Of a stretch of DNA of 64,000 nucleotides, positions 9,206-18,324 are shown in pieces. The translations under genes were made by a program, and so were the position numbers. A model generated the notes under the pieces. The model had not been told where the DNA came from and made no database searches. It worked only from the letters and a program-made list of their open reading frames with translations. The number at the start of each line of letters is the position of its first letter. The stretch's first letter is position 1. This DNA is from Hymenobacter cellulosilyticus. Lineage in GTDB: Bacteria > Bacteroidota > Bacteroidia > Cytophagales > Hymenobacteraceae. Location of the stretch: assembly GCF_022919215.1 (NCBI RefSeq), contig NZ_CP095046.1, forward strand, positions 3,400,501-3,464,500. The letters run 5' to 3'.

Positions 9206-12184
9206 TTACCGCGCAATCAGCACTTTCTGGGGTTTGCCTACTACATTGCCGGCCGCATCGGTAGCGCGCAGAAAGTACAGGCCAGCGGCCAGGCTGCTTA
9301 CTTCCAGCCGGGCCTCGCCGCGCACCGTTTGCCGCAATACCGGCCGGCCCTGCTGATCCAGCAGCGTCACCTCGGTATTCGCAGCAAGTACACCGCTCAG
9401 CGTGATCTGCAAAAAGTCCTGGGCCGGGACGGGTGACACGCTAAGCACGGGCGTAGCGGCTGTGGCAGCCAGCACCACCACGGGCGAATACGCCGTGGTG
9501 CCATCCTCATTTAGCTGACGGAGCCGGTAATACACTGCTTCCGTAGGCGCAGCATCATCCTTGTACTGGTAGCGTTGGCTGTTGCTGGTAGTGCCCCGGC
9601 CACTCACAAAGCCGATTTCGTGGAACTGGCTTTCAGCCGTAGTGCGCCGCTCCACGGCAAAGCCCCGGTTACGCAGCTCGGAGGCCGTCTGCCAGCTCAG
9701 GCGAGCCGCGCTGCCCATGCGAGAGGCCGTAAAGCCGGTAAGCTCCACGGGCAGCACATTGCCGTTAGTAACGGGCATGGTTACCCGAAAATCCGCCGCC
9801 ATGGTTAGCGTAAGGCTGAGCTGCTGAGTGGCGGCATCGTACTGGAAACCCGTGACGCCCGGACCGGTGACGGATGAGGGCGCACTGCTCATCGGAATGG
9901 TCAGCGTGGTGGCGCGGCTTACGTAGCCGGCGTACGTGTTGGAGCTGGTGCGCTGCCAGCTGAGCGTAGCCCGCTTCGTCGACTGCACCACCGGTGCGGC
10001 TCCGTAATACAGCACCTTTCCTTGCTCCAGAAATAGTTGAGCGAAATTGCCCGCTGCATCCAGGGAAAAGAAATTCACCAGCCCATCGGCCTTCACGGGC
10101 TGGGGTAGCAGGCTGCTGGCATCAGTAGTTAGCACCGTATCAGCCTGGGCGAAGGCCAGATCCTGATACTCCCCGCGGGCAGTGACGGCAGCCGTAGAAG
10201 CCGTGCTGGTAGTCGTTAGGAGCGGGGCAGTAGAATTGAAAGGCACCAGAGCAGCTAGAAACTGCGTGCTGGCCGCCCCGCTTTTTTGCACCAGCAGCGT
10301 AGTGTGCTTTTCCGACGTGTTGTAAGTCAGCTCGTGGCGGTTGGTGGCTTTAGTATACCCGCTGGCCCCACCCGTAGCCGTGACGTGGGCCAGCAGGCTG
10401 ACCCCGTTTTTCTGCCAGGTTCCTTCGTGGCCGGCAAGATTGTCGGTGAAGGTGCCTGTGGCGGCCGGCCCATTTTCCAGGCCGTAGCCGTGCAGCTGCC
10501 AGGTATAGGTATGGGCCGCAGCGGCCTGCACAAAGTCGGCCAGCAGGTAGTAGCTGTTGCGGATAAACAGGGTTTTGCGGGTAATAGTAGCCGATTTATA
10601 GGCCGTTTGTACTTCCCCGTAGGTTAGCTTGTCCGTCTGAAACGCGGCGCGGATGCTGGCCGGGGCGTCGTTGGGCGCACTCGGGGCCCCGATGGCCGGC
10701 CCGGCGTTGTCCACCAGTAGCATGTTGTGGTTGGTAGCCTGGCCCAGGGAGTCGCGGCGGCCGTAGCTGAGGTAGCCCGGGTCCAGGGCCAGCAGCTGCC
10801 CGTGGGCGTAAAGCAGAAAGCTGCTGGCATCGGCCTGGCTGTGCCCGCCGGAGTTGGCCTGGGCCGTGCCGCCTTTGCCGTTGAGATGCAGATACGTGGC
10901 CAACGAGTCGTTGCCGGAGCGGAACACCAGGTTGCCACTGTGCGGCAGGGCCGTCAGCGTGGTGTTCGTAGGGGCCGTAGGCGTAAGGTTGGCCGCCAAG
11001 TAAGCCGCCCGCATGTCCACGCTCACGTCGCGCAATTGGGCCGTCAGGGAATTTAGCTGCCGGCCCGAAAGGCTGCCCAGGTGCAAGGGCTTGAGGTAGC
11101 GACTCTTCCCTGTCAGCGCCAGCTCGGGCATGCCCATGTCGACGAATGAGTCTTCCAACGCAGGCAGCCGGCCGTCGGGCAGCAGAATGGCCGTAATCCA
11201 GTCGTAGAGCTGGTCGTAGCGCGGGTCGTAATAAGGGTTACGGATGGGCCGGGAGGTGCCGCCAAACGAGTACGTCAGCGTATTGTCGGGCAGAAAATTG
11301 CCCATGGCCCGGAAAAACGGCAGGCAGTTCAGAAAAGCGTATTTGAAGTAGTAGGGCCCTTCGGCGTAGCCCGCCACCTTCGTCGGGTCAGACTGCCGCT
11401 GGGCATCCTGCCACAGTACGTTGTCGATGTTATACAGGCCGTGGTTGATCCAGGAAGTAGGCCGGCGACTTACGTGCGTGGCGCTGCCTACGTCGTTGAG
11501 CACCACGGCGGCCATGCCCAAGGCCGCGGCCGTCATCAGCGCGTGGTTGTTCTTAACTTGCTTAAAGAACTCGTAACTCGCAAAGCTCACCGGCCTGAAG
11601 GGCTTCACGGCCTGGGAATCGAGGTTGCCGGCAAATTCCTGCAAGCGGCGCTTGGCCGCGGTCAGGGAATTGTCGGTTTCGCCGGCACCCCGCAGCAGGT
11701 CGTAGGCTATGAGGTAGTCAATCAGGTCTTTGGAGCGCCACTGCCACTCGTTGTAGGACGACAGATTCGACAGCGTGGCAAACACTTCGACATCGGTATT
11801 AATGGTTTCGAGCAGGCCGCGGGTGGTGGCAATCAGGGTCGCCTTTTCCGCGGCCGTCAAAGGGCTGATGGCGCCATTTTCCGCTTTCCGGTCAAGCAGG
11901 GCCACGAAGGCGGCGTTTTTAGCCAGCGTCGCCCGCCGGTGCCGCCCATCGGTAGAGGTGTTATCGGCGGGTGGCGACGAAACCGCACTCTGGTAGAGGC
12001 CCTGATAGAGCGTGCGGCCCGTGGGCTGAAGCAAAGCCGCCTGCACTTCGGGTACGGCGGCGGCCCGCAGCAGCGTGCGGGGATAAGCCAGGTCAGCACC
12101 GGGCGGGTTCCAGCTCCCAGTTTGGGCGCGGCCCGTCGAAATCAGCAGAAATAGTAAATAGAGAGTAGCGGCTACGTGTTTCAA
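9206..12184 (-). CDS. Heparinase II/III-family polysaccharide lyase with T9SS sorting domain
   Basis: The 992-residue protein has a signal peptide (cleavage near GRA-QTG), an N-terminal alpha-helical toroid (about 30-400) and a heparinase II/III-like beta-sandwich (about 410-720). The latter has the typical GGHSQADASSFLLYAHGQ, GYLSYG and a following NHNMLLVD. A fibronectin-like segment (PVELTGFTASRMGSAARLSW) and a T9SS sorting domain (SVSPVPAQDFLQITLSG to QKVLIAR) form the C-terminus. It would cleave an acidic polysaccharide by beta-elimination outside the cell, with unknown specificity. It stands alone with no PUL around it. The leader upstream of the start contains a nested hairpin (12204-12252). 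Confidence 0.85.
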   Translation of the reverse strand: MKHVAATLYLLFLLISTGRAQTGSWNPPGADLAYPRTLLRAAAVPEVQAALLQPTGRTLYQGLYQSAVSSPPADNTSTDGRHRRATLAKNAAFVALLDRKAENGAISPLTAAEKATLIATTRGLLETINTDVEVFATLSNLSSYNEWQWRSKDLIDYLIAYDLLRGAGETDNSLTAAKRRLQEFAGNLDSQAVKPFRPVSFASYEFFKQVKNNHALMTAAALGMAAVVLNDVGSATHVSRRPTSWINHGLYNIDNVLWQDAQRQSDPTKVAGYAEGPYYFKYAFLNCLPFFRAMGNFLPDNTLTYSFGGTSRPIRNPYYDPRYDQLYDWITAILLPDGRLPALEDSFVDMGMPELALTGKSRYLKPLHLGSLSGRQLNSLTAQLRDVSVDMRAAYLAANLTPTAPTNTTLTALPHSGNLVFRSGNDSLATYLHLNGKGGTAQANSGGHSQADASSFLLYAHGQLLALDPGYLSYGRRDSLGQATNHNMLLVDNAGPAIGAPSAPNDAPASIRAAFQTDKLTYGEVQTAYKSATITRKTLFIRNSYYLLADFVQAAAAHTYTWQLHGYGLENGPAATGTFTDNLAGHEGTWQKNGVSLLAHVTATGGASGYTKATNRHELTYNTSEKHTTLLVQKSGAASTQFLAALVPFNSTAPLLTTTSTASTAAVTARGEYQDLAFAQADTVLTTDASSLLPQPVKADGLVNFFSLDAAGNFAQLFLEQGKVLYYGAAPVVQSTKRATLSWQRTSSNTYAGYVSRATTLTIPMSSAPSSVTGPGVTGFQYDAATQQLSLTLTMAADFRVTMPVTNGNVLPVELTGFTASRMGSAARLSWQTASELRNRGFAVERRTTAESQFHEIGFVSGRGTTSNSQRYQYKDDAAPTEAVYYRLRQLNEDGTTAYSPVVVLAATAATPVLSVSPVPAQDFLQITLSGVLAANTEVTLLDQQGRPVLRQTVRGEARLEVSSLAAGLYFLRATDAAGNVVGKPQKVLIAR

Positions 12185-12203
12185 GCGCGGGAGGTTAATT
12201 GTA

Positions 12204-12252
12204 ATTCTACCAATCTAATCAGCCTAAGAGGCTGCAAAAACACTGGTAGAAT
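12204..12252 (-). promoter_or_regulatory. Nested inverted repeat upstream of the heparinase-like gene
   Basis: An outer 9-bp repeat (ATTCTACCA at 12204-12212 and TGGTAGAAT at 12244-12252) encloses an inner 6-bp hairpin (CAGCCT, AAG, AGGCTG at 12220-12234). It starts 20 bp before the ATG on the minus strand. It could be a structured mRNA leader or an operator; the sequence cannot tell which. Confidence 0.4.
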
Positions 12253-12358
12253 AAGACTTCGCCGCGGGGAATAGTTTCGTACTGTAAAGGTAATAAATAG
12301 GAATAATTGAAGATATAAGCCCGCGGTATCTATGTGCTGCGGACTAGAAGGGGAGGTC

Positions 12359-12664
12359 TTACTTGGTGGAGGGCATCACGTTGCCGGCCGAATCGGCGAA
12401 GTACACGGCCGTTACTTCCTCCTTCTTGCCCGGGGTTGGTTCCATCTCGAAGGTATATTCCACCGTGTAGCCGCTGCGGTTGCGGCCCTGGGCATCTTCC
12501 TGGTGGCCGCTGTGGGCTTCGGAATGAATTGGGGTGATGGGCCCTCCGCCGACTTGCTCCTGCACATGGCGCTCCACGGCCGCAATGGCCTTTTGTTCCT
12601 CGGGGCTTGTGCCGCAGGCGGTAGTCAGCAGCGTCAGGGCGGCAAGCAGCATAGTCGGTTTCAT
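12359..12664 (-). CDS. Small hypothetical lipoprotein
   Basis: The ATG at 12664 gives 101 residues: a short signal with lipobox (LLTTACGT) followed by a mostly hydrophilic domain with VERHVQEQVGGGP and VEYTFEMEPTPGKKEEVTAVYF, probably a small alpha/beta fold. A lipid-anchored periplasmic or surface protein is inferred. I do not recognise a family. It is separated from the upstream deaminase gene by a terminator, so it probably has its own promoter. Confidence 0.7.
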   Translation of the reverse strand: MKPTMLLAALTLLTTACGTSPEEQKAIAAVERHVQEQVGGGPITPIHSEAHSGHQEDAQGRNRSGYTVEYTFEMEPTPGKKEEVTAVYFADSAGNVMPSTK

Positions 12665-12680
12665 GGGCGGCAAGATAACA

Positions 12681-12702
12681 AAAGGCCTCCGCAGAGGCCT
12701 TT
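12681..12702 (-). terminator. Intrinsic terminator after the deaminase gene
   Basis: AAAGGCCTC and GAGGCCTTT pair perfectly around a CGCA loop. On the minus strand the stem is followed by TTTTGTTATC. It lies 38 bp beyond the deaminase stop. Confidence 0.75.
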
Positions 12703-12740
12703 AGGTTTAAAACTATAGCTGTGTACGTGCTACGGGCAGA

Positions 12741-13217
12741 TTAGTACTCAGTCTTGCCTTCCTTGTTTTGCCAGGCCTGAAAACCGGCCAGGGCCTCGTC
12801 GCGCAGCAGTTGGGTCATCGGAATCTGGCGGGCACCCAGGGGCTTCTCGATTTCGTCGTAAATGAACTGGTCGTCGAAGCCGATGGCGGCGGCATCCTGC
12901 TTGGTGTTGCCGTAGAACACGCGGCGGGGCCGGGCCCAGTAAATAGCCCCCAGGCACATGGGGCAGGGCTCACAGCTGGTGTACAAGTCGCAGTCGTCGA
13001 GCTGGAAGGTGCCCAGTTCTTTGCAGGCCTTGCGGATAGCATCTACCTCGGCGTGGCAGGTGGGGTCGTTGGTGCTGGTTACCTGGTTGAAGCCGTGGGC
13101 AATGATGCGGCCGTCTTTAACCACGACGGCACCGAACGGACCGCCAAACCCGGCTTGCATTTTTTCAATGGACAGGCGAATGGCTTCGCGCATAAATTCG
13201 TCGCGGGGAGCTTCCAT
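12741..13217 (-). CDS. Nucleoside/purine deaminase (guanine deaminase-like)
   Basis: This 158-residue protein is a zinc cytidine-deaminase-fold enzyme. The zinc ligands and catalytic glutamate are visible as H55-A-E57 in TCHAEVDA and the cysteines C85 and C88 in SCEPCPMC. The length, the N-terminal REAIRLSIEK and the C-terminal helices (ALAGFQAWQNKEGKTEY) match bacterial guanine deaminases of the GuaD type better than tRNA adenosine deaminase TadA. It would convert guanine to xanthine in purine salvage. The ATG at 13217 was chosen because the longer frame adds 28 residues of non-family sequence. Confidence 0.85.
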   Translation of the reverse strand: MEAPRDEFMREAIRLSIEKMQAGFGGPFGAVVVKDGRIIAHGFNQVTSTNDPTCHAEVDAIRKACKELGTFQLDDCDLYTSCEPCPMCLGAIYWARPRRVFYGNTKQDAAAIGFDDQFIYDEIEKPLGARQIPMTQLLRDEALAGFQAWQNKEGKTEY

Positions 13218-13481
13218 AGGAGGGGAGAGTAGGAGGGAAAAGCCCGCAAGATACGCTTGCGCAAGGAATGGAGCGGCATCCGTGTCCGGGGAAGCAAGCA
13301 AAAAGCATCGGGTTTGCCACTGCTGGGCGGTAGCCGGCAGTAGTACTTTTTAAGAACAAGCAACCATCTGACTGCTAATCTACGAGTTACTCCGTATCGT
13401 TACGGATAGTAAGGCCGTATTCGTGCTCAGGCACTACGTACTGCTTACCAATACTCATTTTTCACATCTAACCCCTTTGCC

Positions 13482-15380
13482 ATGCAAAAACACGTTACTC
13501 TAATCCTGACCGGATTACTACTGCTGACCTCCGGCCTGTTGCGGGCCGACCACCTGCGGGCCCACCTGCTGCTTTCGGCTAAGCTGGAAGGCGCTCAGGA
13601 AGTGCCGGCGGTGAATACAACTGCTAAGGGTGTTGCCAGCTTCACGATGAGCCCCACCCAGGACACGCTCTTTATCACCGCTTCGTTTGTGGGTCTGAGC
13701 GGGCCCATCACCGGCGCGCACGTGCACTTGGGTGCTCGGGGAGTGGCTGGCCCTATTGTGACAAGCTTGGTGCCAATGCTCCGAGGCAACCGCCTGCAGG
13801 GCTTCCTCACCGGCGCCGACTTTGACGTGGCCAAGCGCCGCAAGTACCTGCTTGGCGCGTATTATATCAACGTGCACACCGCAGCCAACCCAAACGGCGA
13901 AATCCGGGGCCAGATTGAGCTCGAAAAGGATTTTGCCTACATCACCCAGATGACGGGCGCCGCGGCCGTACCGGCCGTTACCACCACGGCTTCGGGCTTT
14001 GGCGGGTTTGCCCTGTCTCAGGACAGAAGCAAAATCAAGTTCCAAACCATCGTCCGGGGCCTGAGCGGGGCTATTACCGGGGCTGAACTGCGCAATGCCA
14101 CCGCCACCACGGCCGGCACGTCGGTGCTGAACCTGCTGCCCTTCCGCGACCCGTTCAACCCGAACGTGTTCAGCGGCGAATTTACCCCGACTGCGGCCGT
14201 GTTGGCCGCTTTCGAAGCCGGCACTCTGTACGTCAACATCACCACAGCTGCTAATGCTGGCGGCGAAATCCGCGGCCGTATCTTCCAGGACCGCGCCTTT
14301 ATCAACTTCGATGCCCGCCTGGACAGCGCCCAGGTTGTGGGTGGCCGCAACTCCTTTGCCAAGGGTATTGCCATCCTGCGCCTCAGCCCTACGCTCGACT
14401 CGATGTACGTATTCGCTACGTATGCTGGTCTGAGCGGCCCAGTGACATCGGCACTGCTGTATACTTCGCCTGCGGGTCAGCCCAATACGCCGGCCGTGCA
14501 GGCCAGCAACGAGCTGTCGGGCTTTATCCAGAATGATTTCCTGGGGGTACTGTTTACAGGCCTCAACACCAACGCCAGCCCGCTGGGCCGGAGCATGCTG
14601 CTGGGCAACGTCAACCTGCAACTGGCTACGGCCGCACGCCCCAACGGCGAAATCCGTGGGCAGGTGTACCGCCTGGCTCGCGAAGGCTACACGTTTGCCA
14701 TGGCCGGCAACCAGGAGCGGCCCACGCCGGTAGCCTCGCCCGGCTACGGCTCGGGTCTGGTTTCCATCGACCGCGACCAAAGCAACGCGCACTTTATGCT
14801 CTCGTGGGGAGGTCTTACCGGTCCTGCCCAGGCTGGCCATTTTCACACCGGCCTGATTACGCAGGCTGGTCCCGTGGTTTTTGATCTGATGCCCTTCTTC
14901 GACAATGCCACGGCGCCGATGGCAGCCGACGGCTACTGGCAGGCCACAGCCAATGCTGCCCCCAATGCCAGCCGTCCTTTCACCCTGCGTCGCTCCATTC
15001 AGTTCCGCCGCGACAGTATGTACGTGAATCTGCACACGGCTCAGTTCCCAGCCGGTGAGATCCGCGGGCAGGTATTGCGGGGCGCCAAGAACCTCTCTTT
15101 CGTGCTGAGCTCGTCCAGCCCCATCGTCAGCGGCTCGTTTGCGGCCTATCCAAGCCCTTTCCAGAACTCGTTTACCCTCACCTTCGACGCCCGCGCTGCT
15201 GGTACTGCCACGGTACAGGTTACGGATCTGGTGGGCCGTACCGTGCTGACGGTGCCCGTTGCTATGCGGCCCGGTGCTAACCGTACGGAGCTGAACGCGC
15301 CGGAACTGCGGGCCGGCGTGTACTTGGTGACGCTGGAGGCTGCGGGAGCCAAAACCGTTACGCGGGTAGTAAAGCAATAG
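13482..15380 (+). CDS. Secreted protein with four CHRD domains and T9SS sorting domain
   Basis: The protein has 632 residues. A signal peptide (about 1-22) is followed by four CHRD-type beta-sandwich repeats, roughly 28-145, 150-265, 270-400 and 405-540. Each ends with the family signature NxHTAxxPxGEIRGQ or a variant (VNVHTAANPNGEIRGQ, VNITTAANAGGEIRGR, LATAARPNGEIRGQ, VNLHTAQFPAGEIRGQ). A T9SS C-terminal domain closes the protein (AYPSPFQNSFTLTF to TRVVKQ). CHRD domains are found in chordin and many bacterial exported proteins; their ligand in bacteria is not established. The third domain has the most degenerate first half. Surface or secreted location is inferred from the sorting domain. 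Confidence 0.85.
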   Translation: MQKHVTLILTGLLLLTSGLLRADHLRAHLLLSAKLEGAQEVPAVNTTAKGVASFTMSPTQDTLFITASFVGLSGPITGAHVHLGARGVAGPIVTSLVPMLRGNRLQGFLTGADFDVAKRRKYLLGAYYINVHTAANPNGEIRGQIELEKDFAYITQMTGAAAVPAVTTTASGFGGFALSQDRSKIKFQTIVRGLSGAITGAELRNATATTAGTSVLNLLPFRDPFNPNVFSGEFTPTAAVLAAFEAGTLYVNITTAANAGGEIRGRIFQDRAFINFDARLDSAQVVGGRNSFAKGIAILRLSPTLDSMYVFATYAGLSGPVTSALLYTSPAGQPNTPAVQASNELSGFIQNDFLGVLFTGLNTNASPLGRSMLLGNVNLQLATAARPNGEIRGQVYRLAREGYTFAMAGNQERPTPVASPGYGSGLVSIDRDQSNAHFMLSWGGLTGPAQAGHFHTGLITQAGPVVFDLMPFFDNATAPMAADGYWQATANAAPNASRPFTLRRSIQFRRDSMYVNLHTAQFPAGEIRGQVLRGAKNLSFVLSSSSPIVSGSFAAYPSPFQNSFTLTFDARAAGTATVQVTDLVGRTVLTVPVAMRPGANRTELNAPELRAGVYLVTLEAAGAKTVTRVVKQ

Positions 15381-15575
15381 CTTCAGACCACTGTCTTACA
15401 GTTCGGTAAGAAAATTGCAGCAACCAGACCATCTAGGCTACTCGTCAGAATGCCTGGCCTTTGTGAAACTCATTATTCGCAAAGTTCAAAGGCTACGTAG
15501 CCGAAGTAAAAAAGATGTTTGTTATCTGAAAATAATCAGAAAACAGATGCATTCAGGATCATCTCACACTCGTTT

Positions 15576-15590
15576 TGGCACAGAACTTGC
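15576..15590 (+). promoter_or_regulatory. Sigma-54 (RpoN) promoter
   Basis: TTGGCACAGAACTTGC spans this site. The GG (-24, at 15577-15578) and GC (-12, at 15589-15590) dinucleotides are separated by exactly 10 nt, and TGGCAC-N5-TTGC matches the RpoN consensus. The predicted start is near 15602. Upstream lie the 12-bp palindrome GGCTACGTAGCC (15491-15502, about -105) and TCTGA-N6-TCAGA (15525-15540), both possible activator sites. Confidence 0.7.
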
Positions 15591-15601
15591 GTAAGTCAAT
15601 C

Positions 15602-15668
15602 TTGAAAGAATAGTTTTTTAGGTGTTTTGGTTGTGGAAAAGGGGACGTCGTATCGGCGTCCTTTTTTT
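15602..15668 (+). ncRNA. Candidate sigma-54-dependent small RNA
   Basis: The interval runs from the predicted RpoN start to the end of a U-run terminator, giving a transcript of about 67 nt. It contains no ATG and no plausible ORF. The next gene on this strand is more than 2 kb away, and the downstream neighbour (15842-16414) is on the opposite strand, so the promoter has no obvious protein-coding target. The 5' half is U-rich and single-stranded (AUAGUUUUUUAGG), the 3' half is the terminator hairpin. This layout fits a trans-acting sRNA. No family was recognised. Confidence 0.55.
15643..15668 (+). terminator. Intrinsic terminator of the candidate sRNA
   Basis: GGACGTCG pairs with CGGCGTCC (8 bp, one G-U pair) around a TAT loop and is followed by seven T residues. 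It is 260 bp past the CHRD gene, so it probably serves the sigma-54 transcript. Confidence 0.85.
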
Positions 15669-15841
15669 ATGCCTCATTACCTGATGCTGTAGAGTTGGAT
15701 CCACTCAACAGACGTATCCGGCAGGACCAGCAGGCACTTCCGCTCGGCCACTGATAAGCTGGAACGATTGAGAAATAGCTGCAATAGGCAAGCAGTCCGT
15801 GCCTTGAAATACGCTATACTGCAAGCGGCTGAAGTTGGTAC

Positions 15842-16414
15842 TTACTCGGTTGGCTGAGTTGATTTGCGTAGGCGGAGCGCGGCCAGCAGAAAATAGAATG
15901 CTCCCACTGCCGAGTAGCCGGCCAGGTTGGTCACGCCCTGGGTCGGGTTGTGGGCCTGGAGCACAAACACTACTCCGGCTATCATCGACTGCCCGCCGCT
16001 GAGCATCATCGGCCATTGCCCGCCCAGCTGGCGCCGCCGCTGCAGGCCGAGCAGCAGTTGAATCAGCCCGGTGAGCACAGCCCACACGCCAAAGACGATG
16101 AGCACTGCCGGAACGCCCTGACGCAAAGCCACGGCCACGGCTACTGTTGTGAGGCTGCCAATGATAATGTTCACGTATTGGGGTTGCATTGAGGTTCTGG
16201 TGCCCCGGTTGGCCCGGATATCCCCGAATGTAGCCAGGACGTCCCAGGCCGGGTAGAGCAGTAATAAGACCGTCGTGAGGGTGGGCGAGGATTTTACGCT
16301 TAGAAAAACGAGGCTAACCCAGACCAGCGAGAAACCGGCGCGCACGAAATACAAAGTGCGCAGGGCCTGGGCAACCCGAACGGGAGCCGAAATGGTGGCT
16401 GTGGAAACGGACAT
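15842..16414 (-). CDS. Small polytopic membrane protein, DUF308/HdeD-like
   Basis: The protein has 190 residues with about five or six hydrophobic helices (for example FSLVWVSLVFLSV, YVNIIIGSLTTVAVAVAL, AVLIVFGVWAVLTGLIQLLLG, SMIAGVVFVLQA, YSAVGAFYFLLAAL). The helix pairs with internal similarity and the VLTGLIQLLLGLQRRRQLGG turn resemble DUF308/HdeD-type membrane proteins. Its location is the inner membrane; its function is unknown. It has no close operon partner, with 250 bp to the next gene downstream on the same strand. Confidence 0.6.
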   Translation of the reverse strand: MSVSTATISAPVRVAQALRTLYFVRAGFSLVWVSLVFLSVKSSPTLTTVLLLLYPAWDVLATFGDIRANRGTRTSMQPQYVNIIIGSLTTVAVAVALRQGVPAVLIVFGVWAVLTGLIQLLLGLQRRRQLGGQWPMMLSGGQSMIAGVVFVLQAHNPTQGVTNLAGYSAVGAFYFLLAALRLRKSTQPTE

Positions 16415-16661
16415 AGTTTGTGAGTTGATTTGTAAAACAGGGGAGGAGAGTACACTAAGCGGTGCAAGCCTTTAAGGCGGTCTGCCCCAAGAACTGCTCT
16501 GTTCCAAAGCTGGAAGAGTAGTGAGTTGAAACCCGCTTTAAGGTGCGTGGTGGCCGGTTTTGTCTGGTGCAAGGCCTGTCCTAGACGGAAGCAGGCAGTC
16601 AATTTTCGCAGCCCTCACGCACCGTTTGGCAGGCAACTCAGGCTTCTCTTTCTCGCCGAGG

Positions 16662-17470
16662 TTACTGGGCTATTTCCGCGAGTATGCCGCTGAGCTCCTC
16701 GGCATTGGTTAAGTGGGGGGTGTGGCCGCTGTTGAGACGGTACTCCTTCTGCACGGGCGTCGCGCGCAGCATCAGGTCTTGCAGGACGGGCGAAAGGGCA
16801 TGGTCCTGCAGCGTGCGCACGTAGTACCTGGGCACGCGGCCGTAGTTGGCGGCCGACAGGGTAACTTTTTCGGCGGGTGGTCCGGCGGGCTCGTCGCGGT
16901 AATTCTCGAGCACCTGCTGTTGCACCGCCGCCGAGCCGTCCTGGCAGAAGATGTTCACCAGTTGGGCACGGTTTACCACTGCCAGCGACCCGTCGGGACT
17001 GGTAGAAAGGGCCGGCCCCAGCAGGGACTGGGTGTCTTGCCCGGCCAGCTCAAACACGGATTGCTGGTTGGTCGGCAGGAAACCGGCTACGTAGACCAAC
17101 TTGGCAATCTTGGCTGGGGCAGCTTCGGCCACCGTCGAAATGATGGCTCCCCGAGGCTGTGGCCCACCAGTACCACCTGGGCGGCCGGTTGGGCATTGAT
17201 GGCGGCCAACACCTGGTCGCGGTAGCGGTTCATGGTCAGGCCGGCCGCGGCCGTCTGGTCTTTGCCGTGCGCCAGCAGCTCGACGTTTACCACTGTGTAG
17301 CCCTGCTGCTCGAGCTTGCTTACGACCGGAGCCCAGGTGTAAGCCCCCTGCCAGGCGCCGTGTACCAGCACCATGGTAGCCTTTTTCTTCGCGGGCTCCG
17401 GGTCAGCTTTCTGGCAGGCCAGCGTGGTAGTGTCCACCAGGGCCAGGAGGGCAACAATGAGTTTTCTCAT
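16662..17470 (-). CDS. Secreted alpha/beta hydrolase, frameshifted in a C run
   Basis: The N-terminus is a signal peptide or lipoprotein signal (MRKLIVALLALVDTTTLAC). Then come MVLVHGAWQGAYTW and the nucleophile elbow VGHSLGG, as in the EstA/salicylate-esterase-like branch of the alpha/beta hydrolases. The C-terminal part has RVPRYYVRTLQDHALSP and a late GHTPHL that supplies the catalytic His. The frame breaks directly after HSLG at the CCCC at 17149-17152. Adding one base yields HSLGGAIISTVAEAAPAKIAKLVYV and a normal 269-residue enzyme. It is divergent from a Crp/Fnr regulator that may control it. The substrate is unknown. Confidence 0.75.
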
Positions 17471-17718
17471 AATCAGGAAAGCACAAGGCTTTGGTTGAAG
17501 TGGATGATGGGACAAAGGTCCCGTCGCCCACTCACCTGATTTTTCACCTAGGTTAAAAAGCGTCGACCAATAGGTCGTTTAGGTGAACTAGCTGGTTGTT
17601 CAGGTTTACCGCTGCCCACGGGCTGGGTGCGAAAGCACAGGCTTGCTGCGGCTGGGCTTCGCTTCGTTTAAACACGGGGGTGTTACAGCCCGCGCTTTCC
17701 TGGTTACTTTGCTCAGCT

Positions 17719-18324
17719 ATGGCTCCCGTTTCTCCTGTTTCCCCGCACCAGCTCCTGACCCAGCAGTTGCAGGCATTTGCCCGCCTTTCCGAAGAAGATC
17801 TTCGCCTGGCCGAAGAGCATTGGACGCTGCGCACCATTCCGCGTCATGAGTTTTTCAACTTTCGCAATGCCGTGTGCCAGTACGTCGGCTTTATCGTGCG
17901 CGGTCTGTTTCGCGTCTACTACGTCGACCCCGTGACGGACACGGAACACAATGTGGTGTTTGTGCCGGAGGGTACGTTTCTGACCTCCCTCAAAAGCCTG
18001 CTCACCCAGGAAGCGTGCCCGTACTACATTGCCGCCCTGGAAGATGCCGAATTGCTGGTCATCAGCGTGGGGCAGTTGCAGGCCCTTTTCGACCAGTCGC
18101 ACGGCTGGGAACGGTTTGGCCGTCTGCTGGCCGAGCAGTACTTAGTGGTGCAGCAGGCCAAGGCGGAGGCTATGCTTTTTCAAACGGCAGAACAGCGTTA
18201 TTTGGCGCTACTAGAGCAGTTCCCCGGAGTAACCAACCGGGTTTCGTTAGGTCATATTGCCTCGTATCTTGGCATCAAGGGCCCTTCGCTCAGCCGAATC
18301 CGGGCCCAGTTGGGTCGGGTATGA
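17719..18324 (+). CDS. Crp/Fnr-family transcriptional regulator
   Basis: The 201-residue protein has an N-terminal cyclic-nucleotide-binding-like beta barrel (about 25-120, FVPEGTFLTSL) and a short C-terminal winged helix (VSLGHIASYLGIKGPSLSRIRAQLG) whose recognition helix is the SLSRIR stretch. Such regulators are abundant in Bacteroidota and usually control adjacent genes; the effector is unknown. The ATG at 17719 follows a TTACTTTG sequence and aligns with the family start. It is divergent from the alpha/beta hydrolase. Confidence 0.88.
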   Translation: MAPVSPVSPHQLLTQQLQAFARLSEEDLRLAEEHWTLRTIPRHEFFNFRNAVCQYVGFIVRGLFRVYYVDPVTDTEHNVVFVPEGTFLTSLKSLLTQEACPYYIAALEDAELLVISVGQLQALFDQSHGWERFGRLLAEQYLVVQQAKAEAMLFQTAEQRYLALLEQFPGVTNRVSLGHIASYLGIKGPSLSRIRAQLGRV

